The notes under the pieces were generated by a model, which saw nothing but the letters and a program-made list of their open reading frames with translations, was not told the origin of the DNA and searched no databases. A stretch of DNA of 64,000 nt, taken from the NCBI RefSeq assembly GCF_003987145.1, contig NZ_PIPL01000001.1, positions 558,001 to 622,000 of the forward strand, in the 5' to 3' direction. Of the stretch, positions 61,799-64,000 are shown in pieces. This DNA comes from Aliidiomarina minuta. Its GTDB lineage: Bacteria > Pseudomonadota > Gammaproteobacteria > Enterobacterales > Alteromonadaceae. Numbering within the stretch: the first letter of the stretch is position 1; every line of letters begins with the position of its first letter. The position numbers and the translations under genes were made by a program.

Positions 61799-62812
61799 TT
61801 ACAAGTTATTAACAATCTCACTAAGGAGCTCAGGTCCCCGATAAATAAAACCGGTATACAGTTGCACCAGAGTCGCTCCCGCTTCCAGTTTAGCCTTCGC
61901 TGCCTCGGCATCATGAATCCCTCCTACACCAATGATAGGTATTTCTCCTTTAAATTCATTGTGTAGCCACTGGATAACCTGAATACTCGCGGCGGCGACA
62001 GGTTTACCACTGAGTCCGCCCATCTCATCAGCGGCAGGATGCCCCTTTACGGACTCTCTGGATATAGTAGTGTTTGTTGCTATTACACCATCAATAGCAT
62101 GTTTCTTAAAAGCCTGTGCTAGTTGCACCACCTCTTGCTGATTGAGATCAGGCGCTATTTTAATCAGCACAGGAACATATTTATGATGCACACTCTGTAG
62201 TTCTTGTTGTGTGGACTTAAGAGCACCGAGTAACTCTTCCAGGTGTTCTCCATGCTGCATAGCACGGAGTCCTGGAGTATTAGGCGATGAAATATTCACA
62301 GTAATATAACTGGCATACGCATAAACTTTACGCATGCAGTAAACATAGTCTTCTGTCGCTTCGCTTTCGGCGGTATCTTTATTTTTACCGATATTAATTC
62401 CAAGGATCCCCTCATAGGAGGAAGCCTTTACCTGTTCAACCAGGTAATCTACACCACGATTATTAAAACCCATGCGGTTAATAATAGCTTCATGTTCAGT
62501 TAACCGGAACATGCGTGGTTTAGGATTACCTTCCTGAGCTCTGGGAGTCACCGTCCCTACTTCTATAAATCCGAAGCCCATTGCCCCAAAGGCATCAATA
62601 CAGGTGGCATTTTTATCCAGCCCAGCCGCCAAACCAACTGCGTTAGGAAAAGTTAACCCCATGCATTGCACAGGTTTATCCGCTAAATGTTGCGACAGGC
62701 ATCGCCGCATCGGCGAGCGGCCGATGCGTGATAACCAGTTTAATGTCAGATCATGAGAACGCTCGGCGTCCAGCTTAAAAAGCTGACGCCGTAGCAGGTT
62801 GTACCAACTCAT
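61799..62812 (-). CDS. pyrD: Dihydroorotate dehydrogenase (quinone), class 2
   Basis: Membrane-associated FMN enzyme oxidising dihydroorotate with quinone, the fourth step of UMP synthesis. The 337-residue protein has the N-terminal amphipathic helix region (LLRRQLFKLDAERSHD), the FMN-binding GLAAGLDKNATCID, and the catalytic serine in NISSPNTPGLR. It overlaps the glutamate dehydrogenase stop by one base (TAATG), and zapC follows after 68 bases. Confidence 0.96.
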   Translation of the reverse strand: MSWYNLLRRQLFKLDAERSHDLTLNWLSRIGRSPMRRCLSQHLADKPVQCMGLTFPNAVGLAAGLDKNATCIDAFGAMGFGFIEVGTVTPRAQEGNPKPRMFRLTEHEAIINRMGFNNRGVDYLVEQVKASSYEGILGINIGKNKDTAESEATEDYVYCMRKVYAYASYITVNISSPNTPGLRAMQHGEHLEELLGALKSTQQELQSVHHKYVPVLIKIAPDLNQQEVVQLAQAFKKHAIDGVIATNTTISRESVKGHPAADEMGGLSGKPVAAASIQVIQWLHNEFKGEIPIIGVGGIHDAEAAKAKLEAGATLVQLYTGFIYRGPELLSEIVNNL

Positions 62813-64000
62813 TATTTCATCGAACCGCAGTTATGACTGAGCAGCATGAGCTCCCGTAACGCGACAGAGAACTTAGCAAATTCATGGCTCTTCGTGGTGC
62901 GGAAATCAGCAAGCATTTGTTTCCAACGCTCAATAAACTGACTATGCGCATCCACCCATTTCTCCAGCATCGCCGACGCATCCTTCTCATCTCCAGAGAA
63001 GTTAAATACCGCGTTGGTTAATGAGCGTTGCTGCCAATCAAGTTCTTCACGGAAGGCTGCCCGGGCCAATGCCTGCCAGTGGTTTGCTACAGGCTGACTA
63101 TTAACCTGTTCTAAGAACCAGTGTAAATCAATTTCAGCGCCCATACGGAAATAGACTTCGGCCACCAGAGGAACTTTAGTTTTATGTTCCGCTGCGACTT
63201 CTGCGATGTCCATGGCTGAGAATACTGTGCTTAAAGTCCCCACTTCAATAGCAAGTGCTTTAGGTACACCCTGCTCAACCATTTTGTCGATATTCTTCTG
63301 CAGATTTTCCGCTTCATTATTGCTCATATACTTAAGGGAATTCTGGCGTAAGTCTTTAAAAGCTGGCTGATAAAAATCGATGTGTTCCTGAATCGTTTTA
63401 AACGCTGGGTTGCGATGACGCAGGAACCAGCGAGTAGTCCGACGAACCATGCGACGCACCTGGAATAATACGTCATTCTGCACCTTCGCTGGAATAATAT
63501 TATTCAAAGCTTCAATTTCACGCCATAAACGAGGACAGTCAAAAACTTCACGAGATACTACATAAGCATTTGCTATCTCAGCAATACTGGCTCCGGTGGC
63601 CTCATTTTTACGGCTAACGAAGTTCGGGCCCATATCATTAACAATATTATTCGCTAATTTAGTCGCTATAATCTGCCCGCGTAATGGATGATCCTTCATT
63701 TGTTCACTAAATTCTTCCCGCAATACTTCAGGAAAAGCAGTGAAAAGCTCTTTGCTGTGGAAAGGATCCTCAGTTATAGCTTCAGTTTGCAACTCGTCTT
63801 TCAATACCATCTTGCCATAAGCTGTCAGCACCGATAGCTCAGGGCGAGTCAGTCCTTTACCCGAAGCAGTGCGTTCAGCCAACTCATCATCGTCGGGCAA
63901 AAACTCTATCGTACGGTCAAGCAAACCGTCACGCTCTAACTGATGGATAAAACGCTGCATTTCTTTAATCTGATCAGCGCCTCGCAATAAGGTTATCGAA
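62812..64000 (-). CDS. Large NAD-specific glutamate dehydrogenase, C-terminal part (5' end outside window)
   Basis: The last ~396 residues of the ~1600-residue NAD-GDH type (GdhB-like), which deaminates glutamate to 2-oxoglutarate. The frame runs unbroken to the window edge, so the catalytic part lies beyond. The visible end has the typical RPELSVLTAYGKMVLKDE, the HPLRGQIIATKLANNIVND block, and the VRRTTRWFLRHR segment. It stops one base into the pyrD start codon, suggesting coupling. It fits the amino acid catabolic theme of the region. Confidence 0.93.
   Translation of the reverse strand, partial: SITLLRGADQIKEMQRFIHQLERDGLLDRTIEFLPDDDELAERTASGKGLTRPELSVLTAYGKMVLKDELQTEAITEDPFHSKELFTAFPEVLREEFSEQMKDHPLRGQIIATKLANNIVNDMGPNFVSRKNEATGASIAEIANAYVVSREVFDCPRLWREIEALNNIIPAKVQNDVLFQVRRMVRRTTRWFLRHRNPAFKTIQEHIDFYQPAFKDLRQNSLKYMSNNEAENLQKNIDKMVEQGVPKALAIEVGTLSTVFSAMDIAEVAAEHKTKVPLVAEVYFRMGAEIDLHWFLEQVNSQPVANHWQALARAAFREELDWQQRSLTNAVFNFSGDEKDASAMLEKWVDAHSQFIERWKQMLADFRTTKSHEFAKFSVALRELMLLSHNCGSMK

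Overview
The window is a gene-dense stretch of a gammaproteobacterial chromosome of roughly even base composition. No gap without a gene exceeds about 230 bases. Gene content and order point to the Alteromonadales, most plausibly Idiomarinaceae or a close relative (inference). Three signs support this: the arginine cluster ends in a fused argH(A), as in marine gammaproteobacteria; the ccoNOQP-ccoHIS-fnr-uspE-ttcA block is laid out as I know it from Shewanella; and two blocks keep the Escherichia coli order (roxA/purB/hflD/mnmA/rluE and pyrD/zapC/rlmL/uup/rmf/fabA/ycbZ). No insertion sequence, prophage, CRISPR array or integrated island was seen.

Layout: 1-4467 holds arginine biosynthesis (argB end, argF, argG, argH(A)), facing asnS. 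6411-11515 is the biotin locus: bioA diverges from bioBFCD across a BirA-like operator. 11481-13831 carries pepE, then htpX behind a clear sigma-32 type promoter with an overlapping flavin reductase-like gene. 13963-22566 has a class II DAHP synthase joined to a DUF1338 gene, then ppsR, ppsA and a YdiJ-type D-2-hydroxyglutarate dehydrogenase. A leucine dehydrogenase-like gene follows. 24354-29345 is a translation and tRNA/rRNA modification run (roxA, purB, hflD, mnmA, rluE). 31142-40939 is tRNA thiolation, universal stress, Fnr and cytochrome cbb3 oxidase with its maturation genes, with an FNR-box-like site upstream of ccoN.

41089-48795 is the most accessory-looking part. It holds a predicted lipoprotein, a chemoreceptor, an orphan substrate-binding lipoprotein beside a one-heme cytochrome c'-like protein, a secreted fasciclin-domain protein, an unrecognised secreted protein, a MaoC-type hydratase, a serine hydrolase and a MipA/OmpV protein. 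48956-64000 is the E. coli-like block: ycbZ and fabA (with a FabR-like operator exactly between -35 and -10), rmf, a DUF3466 protein, uup, a small glutaredoxin, rlmL, initiator tRNA, cardiolipin synthase, a receiver-CheC protein with a stand-alone PAS protein, zapC, pyrD and the end of a large NAD-glutamate dehydrogenase.

Taken together the genes suggest an aerobic or microaerobic organism that burns amino acids (large NAD-GDH, leucine dehydrogenase, hydroxyglutarate dehydrogenase), makes sugars from PEP (PpsA/PpsR) and respires at low oxygen through cbb3 oxidase. No wholly new multi-gene system is convincing. The best candidates for new biology are the SBP/cytochrome pair next to the chemoreceptor, the receiver-CheC/PAS pair, and a possible 2-oxoadipate to 2-hydroxyglutarate link between the DUF1338 protein and YdiJ.
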